This document shows, in pieces, positions 27,063 to 34,747 of a stretch of DNA of 64,000 nt. This DNA comes from JAMZMI01 sp039970095 (GTDB lineage Bacteria; Bacteroidota; Bacteroidia; Cytophagales; Cyclobacteriaceae): contig JBDVMP010000038.1 in assembly GCA_039970095.1 (NCBI GenBank), positions 1-64,000 on the forward strand, read 5' to 3'. The notes under the pieces are model-generated. The model saw only the letters and a program-made list of their open reading frames with translations, was not told where the DNA came from and searched no databases. Position numbers and translations under genes: made by a program. The first letter of the stretch is position 1. Every line of letters starts with the position of its first letter.

Positions 27063-27664
27063 AATTGTTTTTTTAAAGCCTTCACTTTTTCTATGTCTTT
27101 CAAACCGGGAGCAATTTCAAAGCGACTGTTTACATCTATCACTTCCAGTTTTTCAATATTCATTTTTTTTATTTCCTCAAGATCAGAAACATCAATACCC
27201 CCACTTAAGAAAAAGGGTTTTGGTGAATCATAACTTTTTAGAATTGACCAATCAAATTTTTCTCCACTGCCACCATGAGCTGGGGTTTTTGTATCAAACA
27301 GAAAGTAATCGACCGCATCTTCGTAGGGTCTAATCTCTTCGTTTGGAAAGGCGTCCATGACACCAAAAACCTTGATCACTCCAACTCCTTTTTGCTTAAG
27401 GCTTTTAGCGAGCTCAACTGATTCATTTCCGTGCAGCTGAGCATAATCCAGCCCATGCTTCTCAACACAACCCATGATAACTGATTCGTCTTCATTCACG
27501 AATACTCCAACTTTTTTTGTCTCTTTGGGAACCTTCGGTATCTCAAAACTCCCCACAAAACGCGGAGACTTTGCGTAAAAAATAAAACCGATAAAATCAG
27601 GTTTCAGCAGTAGCAGCTCCCCAATATTATCCTTCTCCCGCATGCCACAAACCTTGAGTTTCAT
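27059..27664 (-). CDS. trpF: Phosphoribosylanthranilate isomerase
   Basis: TrpF performs the Amadori rearrangement of phosphoribosylanthranilate. I start it at 27664 (MKLKVCGM, 201 residues): this fits the family's usual K.CG start with the catalytic Cys and leaves one base after the trpC stop, while the frame upstream lies inside trpC. The catalytic Asp is in FLFDTKTP, and phosphate-binding segments are PFFLSGGIDVSDL and VIDVNSRFEIAPGLKD. It overlaps trpB by four bases. Confidence 0.95.
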   Translation of the reverse strand: MKLKVCGMREKDNIGELLLLKPDFIGFIFYAKSPRFVGSFEIPKVPKETKKVGVFVNEDESVIMGCVEKHGLDYAQLHGNESVELAKSLKQKGVGVIKVFGVMDAFPNEEIRPYEDAVDYFLFDTKTPAHGGSGEKFDWSILKSYDSPKPFFLSGGIDVSDLEEIKKMNIEKLEVIDVNSRFEIAPGLKDIEKVKALKKQL

Positions 27665-27665
27665 T

Positions 27666-28469
27666 TTACTTCCCGGTAAGTGATTTGATCTTATCAATAA
27701 ATTCTTTCGCCGAACGTTCGGGGCTTCCTGTTTTCATAAAATTCTCTCCTATCAGAAATCCTTCATAACCATATCCCTTCAAGTCCACCACAGTCTGCGG
27801 ATCGCTGATTCCACTTTCTGACATTTTGAGAAAGTCAGACGGAATCTTTTCTGCAAGCTCCTTCGATAGAGCCACATCGGTGACGAAAGTTTTCAGATTT
27901 CTATTATTTACACCCAGAATATCTACATGTTCATTGATGCTGCGATTAAGTTCATCTTCGTCATGGACTTCCAAAATAACCTCCATCCCAAACGATTTGG
28001 CAAATGCCGCCAAGCGTTTAACTTCCTCTGGAGTGAGAATAGCGGCGATCAGCAAAACCACATCTGCTCCTATGGACTTTGCTTCAATAATTTGATACTC
28101 ATCAATGACAAAATCCTTTCGGAGAATCGGGCAAAAATTGAAGTTTCGAGCTGTAGTCAAATCCTCTTTTTTACCACCGAAATATTTATTATCCGTAAGC
28201 ACCGAAAGTCCTGAAGCACCTGCCTGCATGTAACCAATGGTTGTTTTTTCGACAGAAGCCGCACCATTAATCACTCCTTTTGAGGGAGATTGACGTTTGA
28301 ACTCCGCCAAAATACCCACTTTATCCTCACGCCTAATATAGCGTTTGAGAGAAACAGGTTTCCCCTCAAAGTAGGTGCTTTGTTCCAAAAGCTTAACAGG
28401 GTAAAGCTCCTTGTTTTTCGCTACCTCAATTAGCTTATCCGCTACAATCTGATCAAGAATATTTCCCAT
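27666..28469 (-). CDS. trpC: Indole-3-glycerol phosphate synthase
   Basis: TrpC closes the indole ring. The 267-residue barrel shows EFKRQSPSKG with the catalytic Lys, SVLTDNKYFGGKKEDL, ILRKDFVIDEYQI, GVNNRNLKTF and MSESGISDP, all standard family motifs. It is single-domain, not fused to TrpF as in E. coli. It is one base from trpD. Confidence 0.97.
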   Translation of the reverse strand: MGNILDQIVADKLIEVAKNKELYPVKLLEQSTYFEGKPVSLKRYIRREDKVGILAEFKRQSPSKGVINGAASVEKTTIGYMQAGASGLSVLTDNKYFGGKKEDLTTARNFNFCPILRKDFVIDEYQIIEAKSIGADVVLLIAAILTPEEVKRLAAFAKSFGMEVILEVHDEDELNRSINEHVDILGVNNRNLKTFVTDVALSKELAEKIPSDFLKMSESGISDPQTVVDLKGYGYEGFLIGENFMKTGSPERSAKEFIDKIKSLTGK

Positions 28470-28470
28470 C

Positions 28471-29463
28471 TTAAGAATTGATTTCTATAAATTTTTTGAA
28501 TGATGCTAAAGCCTTGCCAGACTCCAGCGACTCTTTTGCCTGTGCTACACCATCAGTAACGCTAATCTGCTTACCTGTTGCGATAGCCAGTCCGGCATTG
28601 GCAAAGACAACCTCATTTTGAGCTTCAGTTCCATTATTTTCAAGTACGTTTTTAAAGATTTCCGCGGCTTCCTCTACTGTATCTCCTCCATGCAACTGCT
28701 CCTCTGTCAAAGTATTCAACCCCAAATCAGCTGGCCTCAAAACCTCTTCTTTGTTGTTCATGATCATTTTGAACCCTCCGGTAAGAGACACTTCATCATA
28801 TCCATCTAAGGCGTGGATAATCGCAAAATTCTTATCAGAATTTTGATAGAGATAGCCATACAACCGAGCCAGCTCTAAACTAAATACCCCAACAAGTTGA
28901 TTTTTTGGGAAGGCCGGGTTCACAATTGGTCCTAGCATATTGAAGAATGTCTTCACGCCTAGCTCCCTTCTAACAGGCCCAACATTTTTCATGGCCGGGT
29001 GAAACAATGGTGCATGTAGGAAACAGATTCCTGCTTCATCCATGCTTTTCCTGATGGTATCGAGATCGTTGGTAAATTTCGCACCCATACTTTCCAGTAC
29101 GTTAGATGATCCGCTCACTGAGGACACCCCATAGTTGCCATGCTTGGTTACGACCTGACCTGCACCCGCTGTTACAAATGAAGAAAGCGTAGAGATATTA
29201 AAGGTATTCTTGCTGTCTCCTCCAGTTCCACACAAGTCGATGGCATTGTAATCATCGGCTGGCACTTTAACGCAAAGTTCGAGCATCGCATCTCTGAAGC
29301 CCTCAAGCTCCTGCACGGTAATACTCCTCATCAAATAGACAGTCATAAATGCTGCCATTTGACTTTGGTTATACTTGCCGGTAGCCAGATTTGACAATAT
29401 CTCGTAAGCCTCCTGCTTGGACAGAGACTGGTATTTAAAAAGTTTATTTAAAACGTCCTTCAT
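28471..29463 (-). CDS. trpD: Anthranilate phosphoribosyltransferase
   Basis: TrpD transfers phosphoribose from PRPP to anthranilate. The 330-residue protein has the PRPP-binding DLCGTGGDSKNTFNIST, the KHGNYGVSSVSGSSNVLE segment with the conserved Lys-His-Gly-Asn, HPAMKNVGPVRRELGVKT with the anthranilate-site residues, and TFFNMLGPIVNPA. It follows trpG after 3 nt and is separate from TrpG. Confidence 0.97.
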   Translation of the reverse strand: MKDVLNKLFKYQSLSKQEAYEILSNLATGKYNQSQMAAFMTVYLMRSITVQELEGFRDAMLELCVKVPADDYNAIDLCGTGGDSKNTFNISTLSSFVTAGAGQVVTKHGNYGVSSVSGSSNVLESMGAKFTNDLDTIRKSMDEAGICFLHAPLFHPAMKNVGPVRRELGVKTFFNMLGPIVNPAFPKNQLVGVFSLELARLYGYLYQNSDKNFAIIHALDGYDEVSLTGGFKMIMNNKEEVLRPADLGLNTLTEEQLHGGDTVEEAAEIFKNVLENNGTEAQNEVVFANAGLAIATGKQISVTDGVAQAKESLESGKALASFKKFIEINS

Positions 29464-29466
29464 TTT

Positions 29467-30045
29467 TTAATTAATTGAAAGCCAATTGTTGATCATTTGA
29501 ATGCCATGTTCGGTCATAATTGACTCTGGATGAAACTGAACCCCACGAACATTAAATTCTTTGTGTTTTACAGCCATTACATTTCCCTCTTCATCCAGTG
29601 CAGTGATATGCAAATCGGCCGGGATATTAGACGGCTCTACTGCCCATGAATGGTAGCGGCAAACCATAAATTCCTTTGGTAACCCTGCAAACAGTTTATC
29701 CTCAACGTCAGTTAAAAGTGCCTTGGTAGCCACTCCGTGAAAAACCTGAGCAAGGTTAAAAAGTGTTCCCCCAAAATTTTCTGATATCCCTTGATGCCCC
29801 AGGCAAACGCCTAGAATATTCTTGGTCTCACTAAATCTCCTGATGACCTCTGGCATGATACCAGCGTCTTTTGGTAAACCGGGTCCTGGAGAAAGTAAAA
29901 TATGCTCGAAATCATCTGCGTATTCCACGGGGATTTTATCATTGCGATGCACCTCCATCTGCTCTGACATCCCCAGTTCACGGAGAATGTGCACCAGATT
30001 GTAGGTGAACGAATCGTAATTATCTATTACTAAAACCTTCTTCAT
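29467..30045 (-). CDS. trpG: Anthranilate synthase component II (glutamine amidotransferase)
   Basis: TrpG supplies ammonia from glutamine to TrpE. The 192-residue class I amidotransferase has the nucleophile in GVCLGHQGI, the oxyanion segment LSPGPGLPKDAG, and the His-Glu pair in VQFHPESIMTEHG. The N-terminal VLVIDNYDSFTYNLV is diagnostic for the TrpG/PabA group. Its ATG overlaps the trpE stop in TAATG. It could also serve a PabB encoded elsewhere. Confidence 0.96.
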   Translation of the reverse strand: MKKVLVIDNYDSFTYNLVHILRELGMSEQMEVHRNDKIPVEYADDFEHILLSPGPGLPKDAGIMPEVIRRFSETKNILGVCLGHQGISENFGGTLFNLAQVFHGVATKALLTDVEDKLFAGLPKEFMVCRYHSWAVEPSNIPADLHITALDEEGNVMAVKHKEFNVRGVQFHPESIMTEHGIQMINNWLSIN

Positions 30046-31463
30046 TAATCGTTGAGTTTTTCGGCTGAAGCCATTGCAGACTCCAATGCTGCTAACTTAT
30101 TATAAACCTCCTGCACTTCGCTTTGTGGATCTGACTTTGAAACTATCCCCGCTCCTGCCTGGAAAAACAGCTGGTTGTCACGGCTAAAAAATGTTCTAAT
30201 CATGATGGCATGATTGAAATTGCCCTTAAAATCCATAAATCCAATGGCTCCCCCGTAGAACCCCCTAGCTGTATTTTCATGTTCTTCAATCAGTTGCATG
30301 GCTCTATACTTTGGAGCACCAGAGAGCGTCCCCGCCGGAAATGTGCTCGCCACGATTTCCAATGGATCTGCATCATCATGAAGCTCGCCTGTAACCTTGG
30401 AAACAAGATGAATCACATGTGAATAGTACTGAATCTCCTTGTAGGTCTCCACCACTACATTTTCAGAGCTTTTACTCAAATCATTTCTTGCCAAATCCAC
30501 AAGCATGATATGTTCGGAGTTTTCTTTAGGGTCTTCCAGCAGCTTGTTGGCCAATTCTGCATCGGCCGCATCATCGCCCGTTCTGCGAAAAGTCCCTGCT
30601 ATTGGGTAAATCACAGCCTTGCGGTCACTTACCACAATTTGGGCCTCAGGAGAAGATCCGAATATTTTATACCCACCATAATCGAAGTAAAAAAGATATG
30701 GAGATGGGTTGATCGATCTTAAGGCACGGTAAACCTGAAATTCATCTCCCTTGAATTTTGTTTTAAACTGGCGAGAAAAAACAACCTGAAAAACATCTCC
30801 CAAATCACAATGTTTTATTCCGGACTTTACGATCTCCAGGAAGCTTTCATCTGTAAAATTTGATTCGGTTTCACCAGATTTTTCAAAAGAAAATGATGGA
30901 ATATTCTGCTGCGAAATGATCGTCATCAATTCACTAAAAGCCTCATCTCTTGGCTCATCCAGATAACATTCTATTATGTGACACTCGTTTCTAAAGTGGT
31001 CTAGGGCAATGATAAACCTAAAGAGCTGATACCGTATTTGTGGTATTTCTGAAGAAAGTGTTTTGGGGTTCGAAAAGCTAATATCTTCAAAACATTGAAC
31101 TCCATCATAGGCCATATAACCAAACAATCCGGTCTTGATAAACTTCTCGTCCGAATCGGGCATTTCGAAATGATCAATAAAAGACCGCAGATTGCCAAGC
31201 AAATCCGACTTTTCACTCAACTTCTCTGAGCTCACATTTCCATCCGGAAATTCCAATTCTATCTGTTCATCCATAAGGGAGAACGATGCTATCGGGTCAC
31301 AACAGATGTAAGAAAAGCTATTCTCCGCACCGTGATAATCGGAGCTCTCCAAAAGGAAAGAATTGGCGTAGCGATCTCTCAACTTAAGGTACAGCCCCAC
31401 AGGCGTTACCGTATCGGCCAGCAGTTTCTTCTGTCTTATTTTTAGTTTGTAAGAATTTTTCAT
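30045..31463 (-). CDS. trpE: Anthranilate synthase component I
   Basis: TrpE makes anthranilate from chorismate. The 472-residue protein has the N-terminal feedback-site segment SFLLESSDYHG (the LLES motif that binds Trp), then the chorismate-binding domain with QVVFSRQFKT, PSPYLFYFDYGG, SSPEAQI, PIAGTFRRTGDD, DLARNDLSKSS, TFPAGTLSGAPKYRAMQLI and GIVSKSDPQSEVQE. It is the first structural gene of the operon. Regulation is expected at two levels: Trp feedback on the enzyme and attenuation in its leader. Confidence 0.97.
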   Translation of the reverse strand: MKNSYKLKIRQKKLLADTVTPVGLYLKLRDRYANSFLLESSDYHGAENSFSYICCDPIASFSLMDEQIELEFPDGNVSSEKLSEKSDLLGNLRSFIDHFEMPDSDEKFIKTGLFGYMAYDGVQCFEDISFSNPKTLSSEIPQIRYQLFRFIIALDHFRNECHIIECYLDEPRDEAFSELMTIISQQNIPSFSFEKSGETESNFTDESFLEIVKSGIKHCDLGDVFQVVFSRQFKTKFKGDEFQVYRALRSINPSPYLFYFDYGGYKIFGSSPEAQIVVSDRKAVIYPIAGTFRRTGDDAADAELANKLLEDPKENSEHIMLVDLARNDLSKSSENVVVETYKEIQYYSHVIHLVSKVTGELHDDADPLEIVASTFPAGTLSGAPKYRAMQLIEEHENTARGFYGGAIGFMDFKGNFNHAIMIRTFFSRDNQLFFQAGAGIVSKSDPQSEVQEVYNKLAALESAMASAEKLND

Positions 31464-31475
31464 GCTTTTTAGATC

Positions 31476-31508
31476 AAAAAAAAACCCGCTGTGAACAGCG
31501 GGTTTTTA
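31476..31508 (-). terminator. Attenuator terminator in the trpE leader
   Basis: On the minus strand CCCGCTG-TTCA-CAGCGGG forms a GC-rich hairpin (31485-31502) followed by nine T residues (31476-31484), ending just 12 bases before the trpE ATG. A terminator upstream of its own operon's first gene is only sensible as a conditional one. The left arm also pairs with a segment further upstream, giving an antiterminator. Confidence 0.93.
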
Positions 31509-31541
31509 GATTTATGTTTTGACATACCTTGGCTATTCACA
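31490..31541 (-). promoter_or_regulatory. trp antiterminator pairing
   Basis: On the minus strand TGTGAATAG (31533-31541) can pair over nine positions, one of them G-U, with CTGTTCACA (31490-31498), which is the loop and left arm of the terminator. Forming this helix destroys the terminator. A competing upstream pairing uses CACA of the leader peptide's last codons with the same TGTG. This is the expected 1:2, 2:3, 3:4 logic of ribosome-controlled attenuation. Confidence 0.8.
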
Positions 31542-31544
31542 TAT

Positions 31545-31589
31545 TTATTGTGTCATTTTCCACCACCAGTATGTATTGTTTCTAATCAT
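31545..31589 (-). CDS. trpL: trp operon leader peptide
   Basis: A 14-codon ORF reads MIRNNTYWWWKMTQ and stops 81 nt before trpE. Three adjacent TGG codons at positions 8-10 are very unlikely by chance at this site. When charged Trp-tRNA is scarce the ribosome stalls on them, which should free the antiterminator at 31533-31541. When Trp is plentiful the ribosome reaches the stop and the terminator forms. The ORF is too short for ordinary gene finders. Confidence 0.9.
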   Translation of the reverse strand: MIRNNTYWWWKMTQ

Positions 31590-31752
31590 GAGCGCTAAGC
31601 TAGCCCTATATCCAAAAAAAATGCAACAACTTTCCAGAAAAAAAGTAAACAAATTGAAATTCATGTTGACAAAATGACGTTTCATCAATTAATGGTTAAT
31701 CAGGGAATAAATCCTTGTATAGAATTTCCAAATATTGATTTAACTTGTGCCT

Positions 31753-32160
31753 ATGTTACCAATAGAAGAACAACTAAGCATACTCGTACATCTTTCGATG
31801 GCTGACGGCTTCTTAGCCAAGGAAGAAAGCATATTGATACATGACATTGGGGAAAAGAGTGGACTCTCGTCGGAGACTATAGAAAATATAATAGATCATC
31901 CCAAACCAGTTCCTAATCTCAAGAACCTTCCCCCTGATGAGAAGTTTGAGTATCTGCACAATGTCATTCAGCTAATGAAAATTGACAGAAAGGTGCATCA
32001 AAAAGAAATTCAATTCTGTGAAAGGGTGGCCATAGCCCTGGGATATAAACCGGGCGTAGTTGGCGATTTGAGTGCCTACATTTATTCAGACCCAAGTATT
32101 GCTACCAAACGAAGTTATCTCAGATCTATAGCAGATTCTCATTTGATACCAAGGAAATAA
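31753..32160 (+). CDS. TerB-like protein
   Basis: A 135-residue, mostly helical protein of the TerB (tellurite-resistance/DUF533-like) type. LVHLSMADGFLAKEE and VIQLMKIDRKVHQKEIQF are the two repeated acidic helix motifs of TerB, each with an Asp followed two or three residues later by another polar residue. I use the ATG at 31753; an in-frame GTG two codons upstream is possible. It is divergent from trpE. TerB-like proteins bind metals and associate with membrane or stress complexes; no other ter genes are here, so tellurite resistance should not be assumed. Confidence 0.75.
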   Translation: MLPIEEQLSILVHLSMADGFLAKEESILIHDIGEKSGLSSETIENIIDHPKPVPNLKNLPPDEKFEYLHNVIQLMKIDRKVHQKEIQFCERVAIALGYKPGVVGDLSAYIYSDPSIATKRSYLRSIADSHLIPRK

Positions 32161-32187
32161 AAAAAAGCCCTCAGCGGGCTTTTTTTT
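32161..32187. terminator. Bidirectional intrinsic terminator
   Basis: AGCCC-TCAGC-GGGCT flanked by A6 on the left and T8 on the right forms a hairpin that terminates in both directions. It serves the convergent TerB-like gene and the 82-residue protein gene. Confidence 0.88.
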
Positions 32188-32191
32188 GTTC

Positions 32192-32440
32192 TTAGCCTTT
32201 AGACGCTTTTTCAAGGTCAGCGATTAATTTCTTTGAGACCTTCTTATCATTCTTTTTCTTAAATGCTGTCAAGGCTTTTGCTGCCTCTGCACCCTTGGCA
32301 AACAGACCTTCAGGGTTGCCATCGTGAGCAAAGCTCCCCAGACACCACTCAATTTCTGAAACCAATTGTTCTTCGATTCCTAGCGCAGAAAGCTTATCCT
32401 TAGCTGCCTCTAACGCTTTTTTGATTTTTTCAACTGCCAT
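32192..32440 (-). CDS. Conserved small protein of unknown function
   Basis: An 82-residue, Lys-rich, probably helical protein. It begins MAVEKIKKALEAAKDKLSAL, has a distinctive central segment EIEWCLGSFAHDGNPEGLF and ends in a Lys-rich helix (KKNDKKVSKKLIADLEKA). I recall similar short proteins in other Cytophagales genomes but know no function. It is followed by a good terminator and preceded by its own intergenic space, which supports a real gene. No signal peptide or membrane segment is present. Confidence 0.72.
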   Translation of the reverse strand: MAVEKIKKALEAAKDKLSALGIEEQLVSEIEWCLGSFAHDGNPEGLFAKGAEAAKALTAFKKKNDKKVSKKLIADLEKASKG

Positions 32441-32598
32441 AATAGTTTAGTTTGTTGTGATTTGGGCGCAAAATTAGATGTTAAATTGAATATAACATAA
32501 TATTTTGAGCTATTTCATGGTAAATTCATAATTAAACAAACGTTTTCATTAAAATTTATCAAGATAATAAAGCAACTCGGCGGAGACTTAGATATCTC

Positions 32599-33309
32599 TC
32601 AATAATCAAGTTTTCCAAATGGGATCAAATACCCAATCGAAAAACCGGCGGTGTAGAGGTTACTTAAATCCGGTATGCCAGTTTTAAAGTTTTGATGATC
32701 CAGTACACTGCCGATATTAAAGGTACCAAAAACATCTAAATGAATGGACCCAAATGAGAAGTCTTTCTGCCCTCCCGCTGAGACCCTGAGACCATAGCCA
32801 AGCTTGCGATCCCGGTCGGATCTATAAGTATAAAAATCTATACCTCTATCTTCTAACTGCTGGAGCTGGGCGTCCGTTGGATAATCTGACTTACTCACAT
32901 TCACCAGATACTCCAAGTACCATCCCATGGTGAAAAATGTTTTGGTCTTACCCCGTCCAAAATTAATAATGGCTTCCATGGGCAGCTGTATATAACTCAA
33001 CTTAACCCTATACTTTGGTACTTCTGGATCCGTATCTGGGAATATCTGTCCCCACCCTTTTTGATCAAAAACAAGCCCCGTTTGCAACCCAGGGTTGATT
33101 AAAGCATCTCTTTTTTTTGTAAAAACTTTAACAAGTGCTCCACCTGTATAGCCTGTTATAAAATCCGTTGTAATGAACTGGGTAGTAATGGTATGATCCA
33201 TATACGAGGTAGCCAACTGGCCGCCGGCTTTAAAGCCTACATAGACTTTACTTTGCGCCTGACCGGCAACAAAACCAAGAAGAACTATTATAACAAATGC
33301 ATATTTCAT
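32599..33309 (-). CDS. PorT-like outer-membrane beta-barrel protein
   Basis: A 236-residue exported protein. A signal peptide (to about residue 19, VAGQAQS) leads into alternating beta-strands: KVYVGFKAGGQLATSYMD, GLQTGLVFDQKGWGQIF, LSYIQLPMEAIINFG and a closing strand GFSIGYLIPFGKLDY ending in an aromatic. LSYIQLPMEA is the typical PorT/outer-membrane beta-barrel family signature (Y.E.P). Function is unknown. It is a single gene with its own spacing on both sides. Confidence 0.82.
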   Translation of the reverse strand: MKYAFVIIVLLGFVAGQAQSKVYVGFKAGGQLATSYMDHTITTQFITTDFITGYTGGALVKVFTKKRDALINPGLQTGLVFDQKGWGQIFPDTDPEVPKYRVKLSYIQLPMEAIINFGRGKTKTFFTMGWYLEYLVNVSKSDYPTDAQLQQLEDRGIDFYTYRSDRDRKLGYGLRVSAGGQKDFSFGSIHLDVFGTFNIGSVLDHQNFKTGIPDLSNLYTAGFSIGYLIPFGKLDY

Positions 33310-33495
33310 GCGCTGAAATTAGAACCGCAATATTAATCTAAACTTGTCAAGGCGTCCAATATTACGTCTATGTATTAAGAAAGCTATCAACACGTAATTA
33401 TATACTGGTTTATTTAACCCAACGATAATTAATTGATGACCATGATGAGTTGCTGCACAACACATATTCTAATTTTATTTACATCAAAAACAACA

Positions 33496-33651
33496 ATGGA
33501 TTTCAAAGAAGATGATCAATATGACAACCTGGGCGAGCTTGATGATGCGCTCGATAGCTCATTTTTCTCGGAAGATCACATAGATGAAGAGGACGAAGAT
33601 GATGACAACACCATGTCTGAAGAATATTTTAGAAAAATCACCGACTTATAA
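33496..33651 (+). CDS. Small highly acidic protein
   Basis: A 51-residue protein starting MDFKEDDQYDNLGELDD, with a run of Asp/Glu (DHIDEEDEDDDNTMSEE) and ending YFRKITDL. I use the ATG at 33496; the same frame opens 63 nt earlier but that part has no acidic character and looks like leader sequence. It has no signal peptide, and it lies just upstream of the SRP RNA. I do not recognise the family. Confidence 0.6.
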   Translation: MDFKEDDQYDNLGELDDALDSSFFSEDHIDEEDEDDDNTMSEEYFRKITDL

Positions 33652-33664
33652 TTTCTTTCTGTGC

Positions 33665-33694
33665 TTTGATAGCGTATTTCTTTAATTAACTTTG
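33665..33694 (+). promoter_or_regulatory. Promoter of the SRP RNA gene
   Basis: TTTG (33665-33668), an 18-base spacer and TAACTTTG (33687-33694) match the Bacteroidota -33/-7 promoter (TTTG, about 19 bases, TAnnTTTG). The predicted start, a few bases after 33694, agrees with the 5' base of the closing SRP RNA stem. Confidence 0.8.
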
Positions 33695-33698
33695 CGGC

Positions 33699-33796
33699 GG
33701 GCAAACAGATACGACCAGCTCCTGCTGAATCCCCCAGGACCGGAAGGTAGCAAGGGTAGGCGGTTGTAGCGGTGCGATATCTTGTTTGCCTTTTTT
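33699..33796 (+). ncRNA. ffs: Signal recognition particle RNA (4.5S type)
   Basis: The apical loop sequence CCAGGACCGGAAGGTAGCAAGG holds the universal SRP domain IV motif, with its symmetric and asymmetric loops and GGAA tetraloop. The terminal stem pairs GGCAAACA (33700-33707) with TGTTTGCC (33783-33790), followed by six Ts. The total length near 98 nt fits the small bacterial form without an Alu domain. It binds Ffh and directs nascent membrane proteins to the translocon. It has its own promoter and a terminator-like 3' end. Confidence 0.97.
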
Positions 33797-33845
33797 ACTT
33801 TTAGAACAACTGAGTTAGTTATCACACACAATAAATTTTTAAATC

Positions 33846-34502
33846 ATGAAGTTTTTTATTGATACTGCCAATCTTGACGAAATCAAAGAAGCCTATGACC
33901 TTGGTGTTTTGGATGGTGTAACTACCAACCCATCACTAATGGCGAAAGAGGGGATCACTGGTGCTGCTAACATCACGGCTCACTATAAAGCGATATGTGA
34001 TATCGTAGATGACAATGTGAGCGCAGAGGTTATCTCTACCGATTTTGAAGGGATAGTGAAAGAAGGTAAAGAGCTGGCAAAGCTCGATGATAAGATTGTA
34101 GTGAAAGTTCCCATGATCAAAGATGGTGTGAAAGCGATCAAAGCTTTTTCTGATGAAGGAATAAGAACAAACTGCACTTTGATCTTCAACGCTGGACAAG
34201 CCATTTTGGCGGCAAAAGCCGGAGCTAGCTATATCTCTCCGTTTCTAGGAAGACTTGATGATATTGGTGCACAAGGAATTGAACTGATCGAGCAAATTGT
34301 GCAGATCTATGACAACTACGATTTCGAAACAGAAATCCTGGCTGCCTCAGTAAGACACAATACCCACTTGATACAGTGCGCAGAAGCCGGAGCTGATGTA
34401 GTAACTTGTCCATTGAAAGTAATCACAGGCCTGCTTAAGCACCCATTGACTGATAGTGGACTTGAACAGTTCCTTGCTGATTACGCCAAGGGAAACAAAT
34501 AA
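33846..34502 (+). CDS. Transaldolase / fructose-6-phosphate aldolase-like (short type)
   Basis: A 218-residue class I aldolase barrel. MKFFIDTANLDEIKEAYDLGVLDGVTTNPSLMAKEG is the classic start of the TalC/MipB group. The Schiff-base Lys is in KIVVKVPMIKDG (about residue 85), and TNCTLIFNAGQAILAAKAGASYISPFLGRLDD and ILAASVRHN follow. These short proteins are either transaldolases of the pentose phosphate pathway or F6P aldolases. In Bacteroidota the transaldolase role is common. The residue that separates the two activities is not assigned here. Confidence 0.92.
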   Translation: MKFFIDTANLDEIKEAYDLGVLDGVTTNPSLMAKEGITGAANITAHYKAICDIVDDNVSAEVISTDFEGIVKEGKELAKLDDKIVVKVPMIKDGVKAIKAFSDEGIRTNCTLIFNAGQAILAAKAGASYISPFLGRLDDIGAQGIELIEQIVQIYDNYDFETEILAASVRHNTHLIQCAEAGADVVTCPLKVITGLLKHPLTDSGLEQFLADYAKGNK

Positions 34503-34543
34503 CATAAACTCTTAGTTGGATGGTTGATCAAGGAATTGAAACC

Positions 34544-34747
34544 ATGTACATTATTAAAGTAAAGGGTAAAGCAAAAATCCCGGATTACATCCAACTAAGA
34601 GATGATAATTTCGTTCTGATTGCCTATTTTAGGTCTGACAGGCCACTCCAAAAATTGGAAAAATATGGTCTGGAAGGGAAAGAAACAGAACTCAGGGAAG
34701 TTATAGAATCACTGCCTTTTGGTAAACTCCAAAAACTCGAAATATAA
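34544..34747 (+). CDS. Small conserved protein next to ftsE
   Basis: A 67-residue protein MYIIKVKGKAKIPDYIQLRD... ending KLQKLEI, with no signal or membrane segment. I choose the ATG at 34544; an ATG at 34520 would add eight residues. The mixed beta/alpha pattern (YIIKVKGK, FVLIAYFRSD) suggests a small folded domain. Its stop codon directly abuts the ATG of ftsE, so the two are probably co-translated. No function is known to me. Confidence 0.65.
   Translation: MYIIKVKGKAKIPDYIQLRDDNFVLIAYFRSDRPLQKLEKYGLEGKETELREVIESLPFGKLQKLEI

Noticed and set aside
31753..32160. Tellurite resistance locus
   Set aside because: Only a TerB-like protein is present with no other ter genes, so resistance should not be inferred.
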